Below, in pieces: positions 48,802 to 58,386 of a stretch of DNA of 64,000 bases (positions within the stretch are counted from its first letter, which is position 1; each line of letters opens with the position of its first letter). Source of the stretch: Chromatiales bacterium (GTDB lineage: Bacteria > Pseudomonadota > Gammaproteobacteria > Thiohalomonadales > Thiohalomonadaceae). A program made the translations under genes and the position numbers. The notes beneath the pieces were generated by a model. It was given only the letters and a program-made list of their open reading frames with translations. It did no database searches and was not told where the DNA came from. The stretch is taken from NCBI GenBank assembly GCA_003251535.1, contig QKFD01000108.1, positions 62,001 to 126,000 on the forward strand. The letters are read 5' to 3'.

Positions 48802-50415
48802 TTACTGCGCTGGCGGGGGGGCGCTGAGGCGCGGGCCGGGCGGAAGATTGGCGGCGGTGGTCAAGTAGAGCAGGGTCTGCTCCCCCACCAGGCCATCCAC
48901 ATCGAGCCCGCGCGCCCGCTGGAAGGCGCGGACTCGCGCCTCCAACCGGCCATCCATGACGGGATCCAGCTCCTCTACGGTGTGGCCGCCATCCACCTGG
49001 GCGAGGGCCCGGCTGAGCCATGCCACCGGCGTCCCGCGTGCGCCGGGACGGAGTAGCCGCGCCTCGGGCGGTGGCCGCCACAGCAGCATGAACTCGCCGG
49101 AGAGGAGCGGGAGCAGATCGCTCACGGCGAGGGTGCGTCGCTCGCCGCCAAAGTCGATGGTGGCATCGCCGCCATTGAGCGCCACCAGCACCCCATACCC
49201 GCTATGGCTACCCGACTGCATGGAGAGCAGGGCGGGCCGATCAAACTGGCGCAGCAGCTCCATGCCACCCACGCCAAAGTAGCAGCGGAGTCCCGTCTCG
49301 TCCCCCTGTAGGCAGGCATCTCCCGCCGCCAATGACTCCCCCCAGGTCGCCCACAGGACCTGCTCCGCCTGGGTGCGGTCGGCCAACGGGATCTCCGGCT
49401 GGGTGCGTTGAATGGGGGTGAAGCTGGGGTCTTTCTGGGTCTGTGTCGTCGAGGGTGGTTCCTCTCCCCCAGCGAAGAGCGAATCCGGGAGCGGGAGCCA
49501 GCGCAGGGCCAGCAGTAGCGCCGCCGCCAGTGCGGCCCCGATGGCCGCCGCCGGCAGGGCGATACGCCAGGGGCGCACTGCGGCGGTCTGCATATCAGAA
49601 CCCACCGCCTCACCGGCGATCTCCCGGGCCGCCACCCGCACTATCCCCGGGCTCACCTGGCGCCAATCGGCGGCATAGGCGCCGAGTAGTGCGCGGTCGC
49701 AGATCACATTGATCAGTCGCGGGATGCCGGTGGAGGCGGTGTAGACGGCGCGGACCGCCGCGGGCGGGAAGGTGCTGTCAGAGCCGCCGGCCACCCGTAG
49801 CCGGTGGTGGATGTAGTCGCCGGTCTCCCGCTCATCCAGGGGCTCTAGGTGGTAGCGGGCGGTGACCCGCTGGGCCAGCTGGCGCATCTCGCGTCGCGCC
49901 AGTAGCTCACGTAGCTCGGGTTGGCCTACCAGGAAGATCTGGAGCAGCTTGTGGCGATCGGTCTCCAGATTGGTGAGTAGCCGCACCTGCTCCAACACCT
50001 CCGGCGAGAGGTTTTGGGCCTCGTCGATCACCACCACCGTGCGCCGCCCGCGGGCATAGGCGCCGAGCAGGTAGTCGTTGAGGGTATCGATGAGTCGCTT
50101 GGGGGTGTGGGGGCCGGGCGCCAGGGTGACATGCAGCTCTTCGGCGATGGTCTCCAGTAGCTCCAGGGCGGTGAGCTTGGGGTTGAGCACCAAGGCGGCA
50201 TCTACCCGCTCCGGTAGCTGTTCCAGGAAGGCGCGGGTGACGGTGGTCTTGCCGGTACCCACCTCGCCGGTCAGCTGCACAAAGCCGCCGCTCTCCACGG
50301 CGCCGTAGATGAGGTGGGCCAGTGCCTCACGGTGGCGCTCACTCATGTAGAGGTAGCGCGGATCCGGCGTGATGGCGAATGGGTTTTCGTTGAGGCCGAA
50401 GAATGCGGTGTACAT
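48802..50415 (-). CDS. gspA: General secretion pathway ATPase GspA/ExeA
   Basis: A 537-residue inner-membrane ATPase. The start MYTAFFGLNENPF is typical. Walker A is GEVGTGKTT near 48-56 and Walker B VVVIDEAQN near 124-132. A transmembrane segment sits near 278-300, followed by a periplasmic C39-like domain and a peptidoglycan-binding domain (about 455-520). With GspB it inserts the secretin GspD into the cell wall. It is first in the gspA-gspB pair. Confidence 0.93.
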   Translation of the reverse strand: MYTAFFGLNENPFAITPDPRYLYMSERHREALAHLIYGAVESGGFVQLTGEVGTGKTTVTRAFLEQLPERVDAALVLNPKLTALELLETIAEELHVTLAPGPHTPKRLIDTLNDYLLGAYARGRRTVVVIDEAQNLSPEVLEQVRLLTNLETDRHKLLQIFLVGQPELRELLARREMRQLAQRVTARYHLEPLDERETGDYIHHRLRVAGGSDSTFPPAAVRAVYTASTGIPRLINVICDRALLGAYAADWRQVSPGIVRVAAREIAGEAVGSDMQTAAVRPWRIALPAAAIGAALAAALLLALRWLPLPDSLFAGGEEPPSTTQTQKDPSFTPIQRTQPEIPLADRTQAEQVLWATWGESLAAGDACLQGDETGLRCYFGVGGMELLRQFDRPALLSMQSGSHSGYGVLVALNGGDATIDFGGERRTLAVSDLLPLLSGEFMLLWRPPPEARLLRPGARGTPVAWLSRALAQVDGGHTVEELDPVMDGRLEARVRAFQRARGLDVDGLVGEQTLLYLTTAANLPPGPRLSAPPPAQ

Positions 50416-50957
50416 CGTTGGCTCTGGAGAGTGGAACCCTGTGGGGGTGGGCCGCACGGCGGCGTGCGATGCGCCGTCGGTAGGCCTTACCCCCCTTCGT
50501 GGGGCCACAGAATAGCACCCGACCCGCAAGACAGGGATCCCAGGCGGGCCACCGTTGGTCACTTCAGCCCCATTGGGTGGGTGAGTATAAGAGAGGGTGG
50601 GTCGGCAGCGAAGGCAAAAAAGCGGGGGCGGTGAGGCATGGCGATGGCGCTCGCGGTGGCGGAGGGCCGTTTGACTACCTACCCTCAAGCGGCCAATCGC
50701 CCTGATCCAGCCGGCCGGCAACAGCAGATTCACAGTGGTCGAATAAAACGTTACCTCTTAGGGTGCGCTGAGGGCGCGCCCAGACTCGTCACGGACCATC
50801 CCCGCTGGGTATCATGCCGCCACTCCGATGCTCCCGGTACCACCTAAACCCCGCCCTGTTGCGGGGCGAGGGGGGATGGAGAGATCGATGGCGAGTTTTC
50901 AGCTCATCCAGGCGGACCCGTTGCGTGGCCCGCTTTGTAACAAGCCAAGGAGCAGAT
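50416..50957. other. 542-bp intergenic region, no gene supported
   Basis: This spacer separates the divergent gspA and pagL. It contains a short hairpin CCCCGC / GCGGGG at 50849-50866 and several G-rich runs. Short frames here lack ribosome sites and protein-like sequence. No promoter could be fixed with confidence. Confidence 0.4.
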
Positions 50958-51500
50958 ATGTTCAAGTCGAGATGGTCCCCACTCCCCCTACTCCTGCTGT
51001 TGGGCCTATGGGCTGCACCGACTGCCCAGGCCATCGACGATGTGCGCATCATCGGCGGTGAGAGTGACAACAATGATGACGCCTCCCTCTGGCGCATCGT
51101 GCTGACGGATCGCTGGAACCAGGAGTGGCAGGCCGATGGTTGGGTGGTGGGGGGGTACTCCGAGCTGACCTTGGGCTACTGGCAGTCGGGTGAGAAGCAC
51201 TCGGACGACGACTCACTCTATGAGTTGGCGTTGACCCCGGTATTCCGGCTCTACCGCTCGGGCGCCGAGCGATTGGGTCCGTTCATTGATGCGGGGCTGG
51301 GGGTCCATCTGCTTTCTCAGGAGGATCTGGGGAACAAGCAGCTGGGTTCGCAGATCCATTTTGGTACCCACCTGGGGGGCGGATATCAGTGGCGTAATAC
51401 CGAGTTGACGCTGCGGGTCCAGCACATCTCCAATGCCGGCTTGGGCTCCCCCAATCCCGGTATCAACTTCCTGCTGGTGGGGCTCGGTTTCCGGCTGTAA
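50958..51500 (+). CDS. pagL: Lipid A 3-O-deacylase PagL
   Basis: A 180-residue outer-membrane beta-barrel that removes the 3-O acyl chain of lipid A. There is a signal peptide (cleavage after TAQA, residue 25), eight-strand pattern, and the active-site segment LRVQHISNAGL with H156 and S158. The C-terminal residues FLLVGLGFRL end in a hydrophobic residue as for barrel proteins. AAGGAG precedes the ATG. It is single, between gspA and a convergent gene. Confidence 0.92.
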   Translation: MFKSRWSPLPLLLLLGLWAAPTAQAIDDVRIIGGESDNNDDASLWRIVLTDRWNQEWQADGWVVGGYSELTLGYWQSGEKHSDDDSLYELALTPVFRLYRSGAERLGPFIDAGLGVHLLSQEDLGNKQLGSQIHFGTHLGGGYQWRNTELTLRVQHISNAGLGSPNPGINFLLVGLGFRL

Positions 51501-51505
51501 AACGG

Positions 51506-51529
51506 GCGAGGGGCCGTTAGGCCCCTCGC
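51506..51529. terminator. Bidirectional terminator
   Basis: GCGAGGGGCC / GGCCCCTCGC with a GTTA loop, between the convergent pagL and histone-like gene. The stem is perfect over ten pairs. Confidence 0.75.
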
Positions 51530-51553
51530 TAGCTCCCTGCAACTGACTACCGA

Positions 51554-52045
51554 CTACTCCGCGCTGGCGGCCGCCTTTTTGCGGGCACGCGGGGCGCGTT
51601 TCGGCTTGGCGCTGGCGTCGCTCCGCTGGGTGTGTGCCTTCTTCAGCGCGGCGAGCGACTTGGCGTAGCTCTTCTCCACCTGGGCGTTGAGCTTGGCGAT
51701 CGCCTTGCTCCAGTTGGCCTGCATCTTCAACTCGGTGCGGGCGGCGCGTTCGGCCTCCTTGGCATCGGTGAGCGCAGTGCGGGCGGCTGCCATCGCCTCT
51801 TTGGCGCGGCTGGCGGCGGCTGGCGTCTTGGCACTATCGAGCTTGGCCTTGGCGCCCTCGATCTTGGCGGTAGCCTTCTCGACGGCATCCAGCGCCTTTT
51901 TGTGATTACTCTCGGCAGCTTTCAAACTTGCCTCGGCCGCACGAGCGGAACTCCCCATCGTATCGAGGCTAGCGGTGGGTGCGACCTCGGTGGAACGGCG
52001 AGTAGCGGCCTGGGTACGAGAACCACTTTTTTTCTTCACGGCCAT
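51554..52045 (-). CDS. Histone H1/phasin-like lysine-alanine-rich protein
   Basis: A 163-residue basic protein. A long Ala/Glu/Lys coiled coil (about 30-130) is followed by a Lys/Arg/Ala tail (KPKRAPRARKKAAASAE), similar to bacterial H1-like and PhaF-like DNA-binding proteins. It probably binds DNA without sequence preference. ATG at 52045 follows a weak ribosome site; longer reading runs into the heptanucleotide repeat. The repeat begins 78 bases upstream of the start. Confidence 0.65.
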   Translation of the reverse strand: MAVKKKSGSRTQAATRRSTEVAPTASLDTMGSSARAAEASLKAAESNHKKALDAVEKATAKIEGAKAKLDSAKTPAAASRAKEAMAAARTALTDAKEAERAARTELKMQANWSKAIAKLNAQVEKSYAKSLAALKKAHTQRSDASAKPKRAPRARKKAAASAE

Positions 52046-52123
52046 TGGTAAATTCCCCTTCTGCAATAAAAAATGGCAACGCCGCAGAGTATAACAACTG
52101 CGCGCCGTCACCAATAGAATTTG

Positions 52124-52207
<84 letters not shown>

Positions 52208-52334
52208 GATTCTGTCGGCGCTGGGTTGTGCTTGTAAACGCGGTCGCCGGTTTGCCTCTCTCCAATGGTGGATGGTCGTCGCGGCCACAGCGACGTAAAA
52301 TCTCACTTGGTGATTGAACGATGAGAGAAGAGAG

Positions 52335-52604
52335 ATGATGGCGCGAGTGAAACTCTATAGCAGCGGGATTTGTCCCCTATGCCAGTGCGCCAAGCAGCTG
52401 CTGACCAAGTGGGGCATCCCATTCGATGAACTGCGGGTGGATCGCGATCCTGCCATCCGCCGCGAAGCGTTGGAGGTGACCCACAACGCCCGCACGGTTC
52501 CGCAAATTACCATTGATGGCGTTTGGATCGGTGATTTCGACGCCCTGACTGCGCTGCACTCAGAGGGTAAGTTGGCGCATCTTGTTGAACCGCGCAGCGC
52601 TTGA
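52335..52604 (+). CDS. Glutaredoxin-like thiol oxidoreductase
   Basis: An 89-residue glutaredoxin. The active-site motif CPLC (about residues 13-16), the cis-Pro in TVPQITID, and GDFDALTALHSEGKL at the end match the family. A CPLC motif differs from the common CPYC of GrxC, so redox potential may differ. Two neighbouring ATGs (52335, 52338) follow a GAGAAGAGAG ribosome site. It is driven from the repeat-containing spacer. Cytoplasmic, single gene. Confidence 0.85.
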   Translation: MMARVKLYSSGICPLCQCAKQLLTKWGIPFDELRVDRDPAIRREALEVTHNARTVPQITIDGVWIGDFDALTALHSEGKLAHLVEPRSA

Positions 52605-52614
52605 GATGACGGGT

Positions 52615-52639
52615 GGGAGGGGGCGTTGCGCCCTCTCCC
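52615..52639 (+). terminator. Terminator hairpin after glutaredoxin
   Basis: GGGAGGGGGCG / CGCCCTCTCCC with a TTG loop and one wobble pair, ten bases after the stop. No long T-tract follows. Confidence 0.5.
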
Positions 52640-52743
52640 GATCCCCGTTAGCGCGGTATGGCGACTAAGTGGTGAAGGCTAGGTGAGTGATGGGATAGTT
52701 GGACCAACTCAGCGCGGTTTGGCATTGCCCTGAGCCGGTGTGA

Positions 52744-53745
52744 TCAGTTGTTGTCGCCGTCCAGTAGTCCGCCCAGTCCGCCGAGTATTGAGCCCTCACC
52801 CTGATGTTTGCCACCCATCTGCGGGGCCGCCGCCAGCATTCGTCCCGCCAGGCGCGAGAAGGGCAGCGACTGCAACCACACCCGCCCGGGGCCGCGTAGC
52901 GCCGCGAAGAACAGCCCTTCACCACCGAGCAGGGCGCTCTTGATACCCCCCACCTGCTCGATGTCGTAATCGACCGTCTGTTCCAGTGCCACTAGGCAGC
53001 CGGTATCTACGTGCAGTAGCTCACCAGCCGCCAGTTCACGCTCAATGACCGTCCCACCGGCGTGGACAAAGACCAGTCCATCGCCCTCCAGTTTCTGCAT
53101 GATGAAGCCTTCGCCGCCAAATAGGCCGGTGAGGATCTTGCGCTGGAAGTGGATACCGATGGAGACCCCCTTGGCCGCACAAAGGAAGGAGTCTTTCTGA
53201 CAGATGAGGCAGCCGTTGACGCTGGTTAATGGCACCGGAATGATGTTGCCGGGGAAGGGGGCACCAAAGGCGACATGGGCCTTGCCACTGCCGTTGTGGG
53301 TGAAGACGGTGGTGAAAAGGCTCTCCCCCGTGAGCAGACGTTTGCCGGCGCCCAGTAGCCGTCCCATGAAACCGCCACCCTGCTCAGAGCCGTCACCAAA
53401 GATGGTCTCTAGCTGGATATGGGAGGATTTGTACATCATCGCGCCCGCCTCGGCCACGACGCTCTCGCCGGGATCCAGCTCCACCTCGACGAACTGCATT
53501 TCGCCCCCGACGATGCGGAAGTCCACTTCGTCAGATCGGGTGGTGCGGGGGCCCGGCGTCGGCGGTGGCGGCGCGATCTCTGGCGCTGCTGTGCCAAGTT
53601 CTGCCACCTGCCGGATCGGCAACCACTCGGCGAAACCCTCGCGCCACACATAGCCGTCGGGGTTGGCGACCGCCTTTGCCTGCGCCTGTGCCTGATCGAA
53701 AGGGCCGCTCTGCTGACCGTCGTAGCTGAAGTACCAGTGACTCAC
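52744..53745 (-). CDS. GYF_2-AIM24 family protein
   Basis: A 333-residue protein. Residues 1-45 are a GYF_2-type domain (HWYFSYDGQQSGPFDQ...GFAEWLPI). The rest is the TIGR00266/AIM24 double-stranded beta-helix domain, with FVEVELDPGESVVAEAGAMMYK near 85 and repeated Gly-rich turns. Function is unclear; relatives are trimeric and some respond to stress. GTG start, lone gene. Confidence 0.85.
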   Translation of the reverse strand: MSHWYFSYDGQQSGPFDQAQAQAKAVANPDGYVWREGFAEWLPIRQVAELGTAAPEIAPPPPTPGPRTTRSDEVDFRIVGGEMQFVEVELDPGESVVAEAGAMMYKSSHIQLETIFGDGSEQGGGFMGRLLGAGKRLLTGESLFTTVFTHNGSGKAHVAFGAPFPGNIIPVPLTSVNGCLICQKDSFLCAAKGVSIGIHFQRKILTGLFGGEGFIMQKLEGDGLVFVHAGGTVIERELAAGELLHVDTGCLVALEQTVDYDIEQVGGIKSALLGGEGLFFAALRGPGRVWLQSLPFSRLAGRMLAAAPQMGGKHQGEGSILGGLGGLLDGDNN

Positions 53746-53984
53746 GCGCTGCTCTCCTTCTATCTATAGCTGGTATTGATGGACGGCTGGTTCCGTTGGG
53801 CCAGCCACCGCGGGTGATCTTAGCGCTGGGGAGTGACTCCTATGCGCCATACATACGGCCTACCCCAAACCTGCGTTGTCTCTATCTCACCCACCCGCCG
53901 CAGCGGGGGCGGCAGAGGGATCCCAAATCTCGGCCGGGAGGCTACATTACCTGCCTATCCTGCCACTGCGATGAGGGGTGCAAC

Positions 53985-54674
53985 ATGCAGCCGTTTGATC
54001 TGGACGCCTTCCAGCGTGATGGTTATGCCCTGATCCGTGCGGCCCTGACGCCAACGCAGGTGGCAGCCCTGATCGCCTCCCTCCCCGCTGGTTTTACCGC
54101 AAAGCAGCACTATGGTGTGCGCGATCTCATGCGGCAGGCGCCCCAGGTGCGGGCCTTAGCGGAGTCATCCCCCTATATCGATATCGTGCGCAGGCTGTTG
54201 GGTGACGCGGCGCGCCCGGTTCGCTCGGTCTTTTTCGACAAGATCCCGCAGGCCAACTGGAGCGTCCCGTGGCATCAGGATACCTCCATCGCCGTGGCGA
54301 CTCGGGCCGACCTGCCGGGTTTTGGGGTGTGGAGCGAGAAGCAGGGGGTGCCCCATGTTGAACCACCGCTCCCCTATCTGGAGGGGATGGTCACCCTTCG
54401 GCTCCACCTGGATGGGGCCGACAGGGACAACGGTGCCCTACGGGTGGTACCGGGCTCCCATCGCCATGGACGTATTGCCGCGGCGGATCTGTTGGCCATG
54501 GTGGAGCGGGAGGCGGTGGCCGAGTGCGAGGTGGCGGCGGGTGATCTATTGGTGATGCGCCCGCTACTACTGCACGCCTCACGCAAGTCGCAACGGCCCG
54601 AGCATCGCCGCGTCATTCATCTGGAGTACTCAGCCATGCAGTTGCCCGTGCCGCTGCGTTGGCATGAGGCGTAG
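53985..54674 (+). CDS. Phytanoyl-CoA dioxygenase family protein
   Basis: A 229-residue Fe(II)/2-oxoglutarate oxygenase. The metal ligands are H97 and D99 (WHQDTS) and a distal His in PLLLHASRKSQ, with an Arg nearby for 2-oxoglutarate. GVPHVEPPLPYLEGMVTLRLHLD is typical of bacterial PhyH proteins. The substrate is unknown. GAGGGG lies before ATG 53985; the upstream in-frame region is not protein-like. A hairpin overlaps the stop region. Confidence 0.82.
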   Translation: MQPFDLDAFQRDGYALIRAALTPTQVAALIASLPAGFTAKQHYGVRDLMRQAPQVRALAESSPYIDIVRRLLGDAARPVRSVFFDKIPQANWSVPWHQDTSIAVATRADLPGFGVWSEKQGVPHVEPPLPYLEGMVTLRLHLDGADRDNGALRVVPGSHRHGRIAAADLLAMVEREAVAECEVAAGDLLVMRPLLLHASRKSQRPEHRRVIHLEYSAMQLPVPLRWHEA

Positions 54675-54704
54675 CCCGCCGCGGGCGATGCAGGCCGGCG
54701 GGCT
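54673..54704. terminator. Hairpin between convergent genes
   Basis: AGCCCGCCG / CGGCGGGCT around a 14-base loop, lying exactly between the ends of the PhyH and spermidine-synthase-like genes. It could serve both. Confidence 0.6.
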
Positions 54705-54705
54705 G

Positions 54706-56211
54706 TTACATCCCCGCCTCGTCGGTCAACAGGGTGGAGATGAGGCGCTCCACTGGCGTGTAGTCGTCGGTGAGGAGCGGTAGCTCTGCCATGGCTATCC
54801 CGGCGCTGGTCATCGGTTCGGTGATGTTGAACCAGTGGCGCGGCATACCGTATTCGGCGCTCACCAGCGGTGGAAAGGGGGCGCCGTTACTGGCGCTGAT
54901 GACGAAGGTGAGGCGCAGGGGCTCGGCGGGGATCTGCTCCAGCCACACATCCACTTGGGCAAACTCCTCCCGTAGCGTCTTGACCATCGCCTTCACCAGT
55001 TTGGGATCGGGGAAGAGATCCACGACGTTGATGAGGTAGAGGCCGTCGGGGGTGAGGTGGGCCGCCACCTGGGCGGCAAATTCACGGGTCACAAGATGGT
55101 AGGGGATGGCGATGTCATGGAAGGCGTCACCCACTACCAGGTCATAGGTGGTGCTGCTGTGGCGGAGGGCGGTGCGGGCATCTTGGTGGGTTACGTGCAT
55201 GTGGCTGCTATCGACATAGAGCCGCTGTTGCGCGGTGTGGGTCACCAGCGGATCCAGCTCTGCCACCTCCACCTGCGCCTCTGGCCAGGCCGCCTTCACC
55301 GCCCGCGGTAGGGTGTAGGCACCGCCGCCGATGAAGAACCAGTGGGCCTGCGCCAGCCGCTCCGGCGGGAGGCGTTGGCGGGTCAGCTCATCGATGAACT
55401 GGGCGTAGGAGGCGAGCAGTAGCGTTGGTTCTGTGGCGTGATTGGTGCCGTGGATGAGGTGATCCAGGACCAGGGTGCGGGTGGGGCCGGCCGGGGTCTG
55501 CTCCTCCACCACCCGAATACAGAAGTAACTACTCGACACCTCGCAGGGATCGGCAAATCCCGCCCGGGAGGCGGTGAGGCCAGCCAGTGGCAGCGCCGCC
55601 AATATCAGGGCGATGGGGAGGGTGCGGGCGCCAGGCCGCAAGAATGGGAGCGCCAGCAGGAACAGCGCCAAGGCGGTGGCGATGATGATACGCACGGAAC
55701 CTAGCCACTGCACCAGCACCCAGCCGGTGATGAAGGTGCCGAGGATACTGCCCAGGGCGGCGAGGGCGTGCATCCGTCCCACCACATGACCGGCCCGCGG
55801 ATCGGCCCGCAGGGCGAGGGTGGTGAGCAGTGGGGTGACCACGCCGATGAGGACCGCCGGTAGAAAGAACAGCGTCAGCACATAGAGAAAGCTGGCGCTG
55901 ACCAGATGGATACGGGCCCCTTGGATGAGGGGTGCGACCCAGGTGAGCAGTAGCAGTACCCCCAGTGAGCAGAGTCCGGCCCCCGCCAGGGTCAGCGCCG
56001 CCGCCCGCTCGCCGGCACCCCGATCGGCCCATACCCCGCCCAGCCAGTTGCCGAGGGAGAGGCCGGCGAGGATGACGCCAATGATGGAGGTCCAGGTGTA
56101 GAGGGAGACCCCCACATAGGGGGCCAGGAGGCGGCCGGCGACGATCTCCAACACCATCAATAGGGCCGAACTGAAGAAGACGGCAAATCCGTACCAGAAA
56201 CTCCGATTCAT
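54706..56211 (-). CDS. Fused membrane/spermidine-synthase-like protein
   Basis: A 501-residue protein with about six or seven transmembrane segments in residues 8-220 and a C-terminal Rossmann domain (about 240-490). The SAM/dcSAM-binding region includes FIGGGAYTLPRAVKAAWP and VEVAELDPLVT, then HQDARTAL and LVVGDAF. Related proteins are called fused MFS/spermidine synthases; whether it makes polyamines or methylates is unknown. No speD in the window. Confidence 0.82.
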   Translation of the reverse strand: MNRSFWYGFAVFFSSALLMVLEIVAGRLLAPYVGVSLYTWTSIIGVILAGLSLGNWLGGVWADRGAGERAAALTLAGAGLCSLGVLLLLTWVAPLIQGARIHLVSASFLYVLTLFFLPAVLIGVVTPLLTTLALRADPRAGHVVGRMHALAALGSILGTFITGWVLVQWLGSVRIIIATALALFLLALPFLRPGARTLPIALILAALPLAGLTASRAGFADPCEVSSSYFCIRVVEEQTPAGPTRTLVLDHLIHGTNHATEPTLLLASYAQFIDELTRQRLPPERLAQAHWFFIGGGAYTLPRAVKAAWPEAQVEVAELDPLVTHTAQQRLYVDSSHMHVTHQDARTALRHSSTTYDLVVGDAFHDIAIPYHLVTREFAAQVAAHLTPDGLYLINVVDLFPDPKLVKAMVKTLREEFAQVDVWLEQIPAEPLRLTFVISASNGAPFPPLVSAEYGMPRHWFNITEPMTSAGIAMAELPLLTDDYTPVERLISTLLTDEAGM

Positions 56212-56309
56212 GCGCTAAAGCTCCTTCTTTGTGACGCCAGATTATGGCGCGCCGCAGGGGGTGGGGAGAAGGAGGGGCGGCGAGAGAGATTCGGGTGAAG
56301 GGGCGGGTT

Positions 56310-57269
56310 TCAGCTGAGGGTCGGGGCGGTTACCGGCGCGGGTTCATGCTCCCCCTCCGGGGCTGGGACCACCTGATTGCGGCCCCGGTTTTTGGCGTCA
56401 TATAGGCGGCGATCGGCCCGCTTCAGCATCTCTTCGCCGGTGCAGGGGTTGTCCGGTTGGCAGCAGGCCACACCGATACTCACGGTGACGGCGCCGGGTT
56501 CAAGCTGGGCCACGCCGCTGTTGGCCACCTCTTGGCGGATGCGCTCGGCGGTGTCGATAGCTTCTTCAGCGGCGCAGTCGGGCAGTAGGGCCACAAACTC
56601 CTCACCGCCGTAGCGCACAACTACGTCCGACTCCCGCAGGCGGCTGGTGAGGGAGGTGGCCAGCGCCTTTAGCACCTCGTCACCGCGGTCGTGACCATGG
56701 GTATCGTTGAGCCGCTTGAAGTGATCTACATCAATAATGAGGCAGCTGATACTGCCGGCGTGGCGCGCTGCCAGCTTGAGCTGTTTGGTGAGCCAGTCCC
56801 ACATAAAGCGGCGGTTGAACAGCCCAGTGAGCGGATCTCGATTGCTGTATTGATGGAGCTTGTGGGCCGTCTCCAGCAGCGCCGAGGAGCGGATCACGCT
56901 ATCGGTGACATCGAGGATGCTCACCACCGCCAGCACCTCCCCCCCCTCCAACAGCGGTTCGATATGGACCTGCTGCTGCATCATGGAGAGGCCGTGGCGG
57001 TTGGCGCTCTGGAGTGGGATGGGGATGAGATAGCTGTTCAGCACCTGGGAGAGGATCTGCGGACTGCGCATCCCGCACACCTGCTCCACGGCCCAGAAAA
57101 AGCGTGGGTTGCGTAGGCTGGGGAAGAGGCTGCGCAGGTCCTGGCCGATGGCCAGCTGCGGCACAATGCCGGTCTTGTCCACCAGCCACCGATTCCAGCG
57201 CCGCACCATGAACTCCTGGTCGATGACCAGCAGTCCGAGCGGCAGGCAATCAATCAGCCGTCGCTCCAT
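56310..57269 (-). CDS. PAS-GGDEF diguanylate cyclase
   Basis: A 319-residue cytoplasmic enzyme that makes cyclic di-GMP. An N-terminal PAS-like domain (LPLGLLVIDQEFMVRRWNRW) spans about 1-115. The GGDEF domain (about 145-300) carries the active-site GGEEF and the inhibitory I-site RESD five residues before it. The start overlaps the CheC stop by 20 bases. It is the output of the CheY-CheC operon. Confidence 0.92.
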   Translation of the reverse strand: MERRLIDCLPLGLLVIDQEFMVRRWNRWLVDKTGIVPQLAIGQDLRSLFPSLRNPRFFWAVEQVCGMRSPQILSQVLNSYLIPIPLQSANRHGLSMMQQQVHIEPLLEGGEVLAVVSILDVTDSVIRSSALLETAHKLHQYSNRDPLTGLFNRRFMWDWLTKQLKLAARHAGSISCLIIDVDHFKRLNDTHGHDRGDEVLKALATSLTSRLRESDVVVRYGGEEFVALLPDCAAEEAIDTAERIRQEVANSGVAQLEPGAVTVSIGVACCQPDNPCTGEEMLKRADRRLYDAKNRGRNQVVPAPEGEHEPAPVTAPTLS

Positions 57270-57903
57270 CGAGTCTGCTTTGGTGGGTGGCTACCAGATG
57301 GCTCACCTGATCCAGCAGCGCCTGCATCGACTGGAGGGTGAGGACGATGAGCAGCGTACCGTTGACGTCACGGTGGGCGGCGCGCAGCGTGGCGTGCATC
57401 ACCATCACTCGCATATCGGCGCTGGCGCCGTGGTGCCAATCCTGCCGTAGCAGATTGGGCAGGGTGTCCTCACCGTAGCTGGGCACGGTGAGGATGATCT
57501 CTCTGCCCAGGATGTCGGCCACCACACTGATGCAGGAGGAGATGATGATGTTGCCGATCTCCATCACCGCCTCATGCTCAAAGGCGCGCATATCCTGACC
57601 ATCGATGGGGGGCACATTGCCCACCAGGGCTTGGGCCAGGGCGCGACTCTCCTCACTGTGGAACATCAGCATGGCCCGGCCGGAGATATAGCCGTCCAGC
57701 CCTTGGTAGACCGTCATGAGTGAGGCGTCGCAGTGGGCCTCCGGCAGGAGGGCACAGACATCCTTCAGCTCGGCGATGCGTAGATCGGGCACTCGCATAT
57801 CGATGGCGTCATCGAGCAGCAGCGAGAGCTGTTTGGCCGCGCGACTGACGCCGATATTGGCGATCTCGCTAAGGGCATCCCGTTGGGTGGCGTCGAGGTT
57901 CAT
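57250..57903 (-). CDS. CheC-family phosphatase
   Basis: A 217-residue protein with two CheC-type signatures, SEIANIGVSRAAKQLS near 11-26 and EIGNIIISSCIS near 115-126, each with the E-x2-N catalytic pair. CheC/CheX proteins remove phosphate from CheY-type receivers. It lies between a stand-alone receiver and a diguanylate cyclase, both overlapping it. Probably resets the receiver at 57900-58256. Confidence 0.85.
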   Translation of the reverse strand: MNLDATQRDALSEIANIGVSRAAKQLSLLLDDAIDMRVPDLRIAELKDVCALLPEAHCDASLMTVYQGLDGYISGRAMLMFHSEESRALAQALVGNVPPIDGQDMRAFEHEAVMEIGNIIISSCISVVADILGREIILTVPSYGEDTLPNLLRQDWHHGASADMRVMVMHATLRAAHRDVNGTLLIVLTLQSMQALLDQVSHLVATHQSRLDGATAD

Positions 57904-58256
57904 GCGGGGAGATAAGAGAGTAGGTCGGCGATCTTTTCCCGGGTGATCGGCTTCTCCACGACCGCGGCAAACCCCGCCTCCCCGGCCGCCTCCACCACGC
58001 TTCTCTGGGTGTTGGCAGTGAGTAGGGTCAGGGGGGCCGAGATCCCGGCAGCGCGCAGCGCATAGCCGATCTCCACACCATTGGCGCCAGGCATGTTGTA
58101 GTCCAGTACCACCAGCTCCGGGACCCGCTGGCTTACCAAGGCGAGGGCACCCTCGGCCGAGTCGGCCTCCATCACCTCAAACTGCCCCGCGGGTAGATGG
58201 GCGCGGAACAGGAGCCGTGAGGTGGCGCTGTCATCGACGATCAGGATAGGTTTCAT
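57900..58256 (-). CDS. CheY-like single-domain response regulator
   Basis: A 118-residue receiver with the acid pair DD (residues 8-9), the phospho-acceptor D52 (VVLDYNMPG), Thr in LLTANT and Lys in VEKPIT. No output domain. It starts the three-gene signalling operon with cheC and the cyclase; the stop overlaps cheC's ATG. Its histidine kinase is not in the window. Confidence 0.92.
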   Translation of the reverse strand: MKPILIVDDSATSRLLFRAHLPAGQFEVMEADSAEGALALVSQRVPELVVLDYNMPGANGVEIGYALRAAGISAPLTLLTANTQRSVVEAAGEAGFAAVVEKPITREKIADLLSYLPA

Positions 58257-58386
58257 TGCTCGGTTTGCCTGCGGCCGAATGGGTAATTTTAAGGTGTGGG
58301 GGCGGCCAAGGAAATGGATTTCTCTGAGCTGATAGCTCGGATTTGCCACCCCCACGGCCCATCGGCCCGTGGCCCGGCGCCCTTAA

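Noticed and set aside
50638-50847. Small frame in the gspA-pagL spacer
   Set aside because: No ribosome site and no protein-like pattern; composition is that of the spacer.
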